The notes beneath the pieces were generated by a model. The model made no database searches, was not told where the DNA came from, and saw only the letters and a program-made list of their open reading frames with translations. A DNA stretch of 64,000 nt from Gallaecimonas kandeliae (GTDB taxonomy: Bacteria; Pseudomonadota; Gammaproteobacteria; Enterobacterales; Gallaecimonadaceae). The stretch spans positions 3,099,501 to 3,163,500 of the forward strand of contig NZ_CP118480.1 of NCBI RefSeq assembly GCF_030450055.1. The letters are read 5' to 3'. Both the position numbers and the translations under genes were made by a program. Every line of letters starts with the position of its first letter. Positions within the stretch are counted from its first letter, which is position 1. Below are positions 61,547 through 64,000 of this stretch, one piece after another.

Positions 61547-61749
61547 TGGCAGAACCAGTAGTGACGTTCGCCCAGCTGCGCCGCCTGCGCTACTGCGCGC
61601 CACGCATTCGGGCCTGGTGCCGCGAGCATGGCATCGACGCCCGGCGCCTGCGCGAGGGGGCCGGGATCCCGGTTTCAGAAGTGAGGGCCACCGGCTGCGG
61701 CTTTGCCGCCAAGGCCGCTGACCTCGCCGAACGGGAGGCGGGCCTGTGA
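61546..61749 (+). CDS. Small tail-region protein, unknown
   Basis: 67 residues from the ATG at 61546 (GTG at 61543 alternative). It is Arg/Ala-rich with a helix-turn-helix-like spacing (FAQLRRLRYCAPRIRAWC, then GIDARRLREGAGIPVSEV). It overlaps both neighbours by one to four bases. The function is unknown. Confidence 0.72.
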   Translation: MAEPVVTFAQLRRLRYCAPRIRAWCREHGIDARRLREGAGIPVSEVRATGCGFAAKAADLAEREAGL

Positions 61750-64000
61750 GCGGGGGGTCTAAGTCGCAGACGGTCGGGTATCAATATTACTCCGGCGACC
61801 GCATCCTGCTGGGGCACGACACCTTCGACGCCATCGTCGAGATCCGCTGGGACAAGAAGACCGCCTGGGCCGGTAAGGCCGAATTCGACCCGGCCAATCC
61901 CGGCGCGGTGGCCAGCATCACCATCGACAAGCCCCAGCTTTTCGGCGGCGCCAAGCGCGAGGGCGGCGTCAGCGGCATCATCGACGTGCTGTTCGGCCAC
62001 TCCACCCAGGGCCTGCACGATTACCTGGTCGAGAAGATCGCCTCGACCTTCCTGCCCGCCTACCGTGGCGTGACCTCCCTGGTGCTCAAGAAGTTCTACG
62101 TAGGCAACAACCCCTACATCAAGGACTTGGGCATCATGGCCAAGCGCATTCACCGGGTCGGCGACGGCGAGCTGCAGTGGTATGACGAAAAGGCGGAGGT
62201 GTACCTCTCCGACTTACCCACTTGGCAGTGGGAAGCTGGTCAGGAAGTCGCTAACTTCTTCGGCCTTTACTCGGTCAATGTCATGTGGGAACACCCTGAG
62301 AGCGGACGGGTATTTACTCCAAGAGAAATAAATTCCCCATTCTCTCGGTGCTTTCAAGAAGTGGGGGATGACAACACCAAGACCACAATTTATACCAACT
62401 CCTTTACTGCCCAGGGCCCTTCGGAGTTTTGTTTTGACGGAACCTACTTCTATGTAGAAATGGCAGGGGCTTTTAGACGGTATGACAAGGACGGTGGTAG
62501 AAGTACCATGGCTGCTATGGGCGGAAGCCCAGCTCAGCAACAGGGAGCCGTAGTCACTCCAGACGGCCAGGTATACCGGGGTTACTATGGAGGAACAGGT
62601 GCGTCTAATCCCACTTACATCGCCTATACCCCGACGTTCGGGGGGACCACTACCCCCTACAACCTGAACCACGGTTCAAAGCCCATGGTTGGGTTCTATC
62701 GAGAAAATAACGATGTGGTCATCACCCGAGATCAGGGGGCCACTTGGTGGAGGTTTACTAATGGGGTTCTCCAGGGACAAGAGGTATGGGCAGGGGTCAC
62801 TCCCACAGCAAGGAGTGAAAGCTCGGGGTTAAACCGTTACTTCGCCCAGATGGGTAAGTATGTGGTTTGCCTGAACTGGGACTACTACACGGGATATGTC
62901 TTTGTCTCAAGGGATTATGGGGCCACCTGGACTGAATACCACATTGGTGGAAACCTGAATGGGAACTGGGTTTCAGTAAATAACTCCGGAGGTGTTCTAA
63001 TAACAACGTCTAGTGGGTGGTGGCTCTATAATTCGGCCACCGACACCTTTGACAATATCACCCCCGCAAGATACACCCCCTCATATTCCAGTTGGTCTGG
63101 CGTTGTAGTGCTGCGCAGTGACTTTTCCCTAGTGGGAGCGATGAACGTGGGTAGCAATGGCCCCTGGCTATTCAGGAATGCCCTTAGCCTTAGTGATGCC
63201 AAGTCAGGCATGAACCCCGCCCACATGATCCGCGAGTGGTATACCCACCCGGTTTGGGGCCGGGGGCTGCCGGCCACCATGATCGGCGACAGCTTCACCA
63301 CGGCCGCCGATACCCTCTATGCCGAAGGGCTGGGGCTGTCGTTCTACTGGGCCGACGAGATCACCCACAAAGACGCCATCAACGAGATCCAGCGCCACAT
63401 CGACGCGGTGCGCTACGTGGACCCCAGCACCGGCAAGCTCGAAATCAAGCTGATCCGCAACGACTACGACCCTTCCACCCTGACGGTGCTGGACGACAGC
63501 AATAGCAAGGTGACCAAGTTCGACCGCCAGCCGCGCAGCGAGCTGTATAACCAGATCACCGTTAAGTACCGCGACCGCGATACCTGGGGCTGGGCCAGCA
63601 TCACGGTGCGCGACGACACCGCGATCCGCCGCCTGGGACGTGTCCGCAACAAGACCATCGAATATGCGGGTGTCTGGGATCCGAAGGTGGCCCTGGACCT
63701 GGGGCGCCGCGACCTGGCCGCCAACTCCCGCGAGTTTGCCCGCGCGACCATCGAGACGAACCGCCGGGTATCTGACCTCAAACCCGGTGAAGTGTGCAAG
63801 GTCAGCTCAACCAAAGACGGCATTGACGGCATGATCTTCCGGGTGGCCACCCGCACCGACTCGGCGGATCTGAGCGGCGCCATCACCCTGGAAGGGGCCG
63901 AGGACATCTTCAGCGATGGCTGGACTGTGTACGCGGTACCGACCGGCTCGCGCTGGGTCGACCCCATCGGCGACCCGCAGAACTTCGGCGAGGCCACCGC
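61746..64000 (+). CDS. Tail tip protein (host-specificity J-like) with inserted Asp-box domain; 3' end cut by window
   Basis: It starts with GTG at 61746 and is open to the window end (751 codons seen). Residues 1-153 match the N-terminal domain of B3-type tip proteins (SKSQTVGYQYYSGDR, QLFGGAKREGGVSGIIDV, YDEKAEVYL). The family then normally continues straight into NPAHMIREWYTHPVWGRGLP, found here only from about residue 484. The intervening about 330 residues (62207-63195) have low GC, different codons, and two Asp-box motifs (TRDQGATW, SRDYGATW). The remaining part (TLYAEGLGLSFYW, IQRHIDAVRYVDPSTGKLEI) is standard. Confidence 0.9.
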   Translation, partial: MSGGSKSQTVGYQYYSGDRILLGHDTFDAIVEIRWDKKTAWAGKAEFDPANPGAVASITIDKPQLFGGAKREGGVSGIIDVLFGHSTQGLHDYLVEKIASTFLPAYRGVTSLVLKKFYVGNNPYIKDLGIMAKRIHRVGDGELQWYDEKAEVYLSDLPTWQWEAGQEVANFFGLYSVNVMWEHPESGRVFTPREINSPFSRCFQEVGDDNTKTTIYTNSFTAQGPSEFCFDGTYFYVEMAGAFRRYDKDGGRSTMAAMGGSPAQQQGAVVTPDGQVYRGYYGGTGASNPTYIAYTPTFGGTTTPYNLNHGSKPMVGFYRENNDVVITRDQGATWWRFTNGVLQGQEVWAGVTPTARSESSGLNRYFAQMGKYVVCLNWDYYTGYVFVSRDYGATWTEYHIGGNLNGNWVSVNNSGGVLITTSSGWWLYNSATDTFDNITPARYTPSYSSWSGVVVLRSDFSLVGAMNVGSNGPWLFRNALSLSDAKSGMNPAHMIREWYTHPVWGRGLPATMIGDSFTTAADTLYAEGLGLSFYWADEITHKDAINEIQRHIDAVRYVDPSTGKLEIKLIRNDYDPSTLTVLDDSNSKVTKFDRQPRSELYNQITVKYRDRDTWGWASITVRDDTAIRRLGRVRNKTIEYAGVWDPKVALDLGRRDLAANSREFARATIETNRRVSDLKPGEVCKVSSTKDGIDGMIFRVATRTDSADLSGAITLEGAEDIFSDGWTVYAVPTGSRWVDPIGDPQNFGEAT

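Larger units (their letters stand above)
29284..64000. mobile_element. Mu-like transposable prophage (left part; right end outside window)
   Basis: The block contains a DDE transposase, MuB-like ATPase, Ner-like protein, repressor, GemA, Mor, and the Mu-type head genes gp25 to gp37 in order, so it is a transposable phage. Early genes run left on minus and late genes right on plus, as in BcepMu. The tail genes (tube, chaperones, 1299-residue tape measure, tip protein) are of B3/D3112 siphovirus type. The left boundary is placed in the AT-rich interval 29278-29400 after the SDR stop, but the exact end base is not determined. No frameshifted or missing essential gene was noticed, so it may be functional. 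Confidence 0.93.

Noticed and set aside
61746-64000. Diversity-generating retroelement acting on the tip protein
   Set aside because: No reverse transcriptase, template repeat or adenine-biased variable repeat is seen in the window. The low-GC block looks like an inserted domain.

Overview
The window is chromosomal DNA of a GC-rich gammaproteobacterium carrying one end of a Mu-like transposable prophage. The host part (1 to about 29.28 kb) holds gene pairs that also lie together near 94 min on the Escherichia coli map: tandem tRNA-Gly(GCC) genes beside orn, then rsgA-psd-mscM, efp divergent from epmB, groES-groEL, fxsA and cutA-dsbD. This, the EF-P lysylation pair and the protein sequences point to the Alteromonadales/Aeromonadales side of the class, perhaps a Gallaecimonas-like marine bacterium. 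The genus is a guess; the class is well supported.

Host layout: a cut DUF4442 gene and a ferritin-like protein (minus); a TonB-dependent receptor and a Tat-exported phospholipase C (plus); a tRNA-Gly(GCC) cluster with truncated tRNA tails and repeated terminators; orn (minus); rsgA, psd, an EamA transporter, mscM and a glycerophosphodiesterase (plus). The glycerophosphodiesterase gene is followed by 77-bp tandem repeats that look copied from its own 3' end. Next come efp/epmB, a VOC protein, an aldo/keto reductase divergent from a LysR regulator, DUF2750 and YjfB-like small proteins, yaeQ, a MerR regulator, YciI-like and thioredoxin-like proteins, groESL behind a sigma-32-type promoter, fxsA, cutA-dsbD, an HDOD protein, a ZntR-like regulator, tRNA-Gly(CCC), and an SDR related to 2,4-dienoyl-CoA reductases.

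From about 29.28 kb to the end is a prophage; its far end lies outside the window. Early genes run leftward from 39.7 to 29.4 kb: a Ner-like protein, DNA-binding proteins, DDE transposase, MuB-like ATPase, DUF3164, HNH endonuclease, DUF2786, GemA and Mor. A repressor, a small acidic partner and a low-GC lipoprotein sit in the middle. Late genes run rightward from 41.4 kb: holin, transglycosylase, spanins; then gp25- to gp30-like packaging and portal genes with gpG; then protease/scaffold, decoration and capsid proteins; then a siphovirus-type tail with tube, chaperones, tape measure and tip protein. The layout is BcepMu-like (divergent halves) while the tail is B3/D3112-like.

The most notable points are these. 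The tail-tip protein contains an in-frame foreign block of about 325 residues with Asp-box motifs and clearly lower GC. A near-identical 21-bp motif stands ahead of exactly the three late blocks that Mu serves with Plys, PI and PP. The repressor's C-terminus and its neighbour's N-terminus share a GN-x-VAGRD motif. A 22-bp perfect palindrome lies between the Ner-like gene and the repressor. The head morphogenesis protein carries a probable nuclease-like C-terminal domain. Three small lower-GC genes are wedged between the tail chaperones and the tape measure gene.
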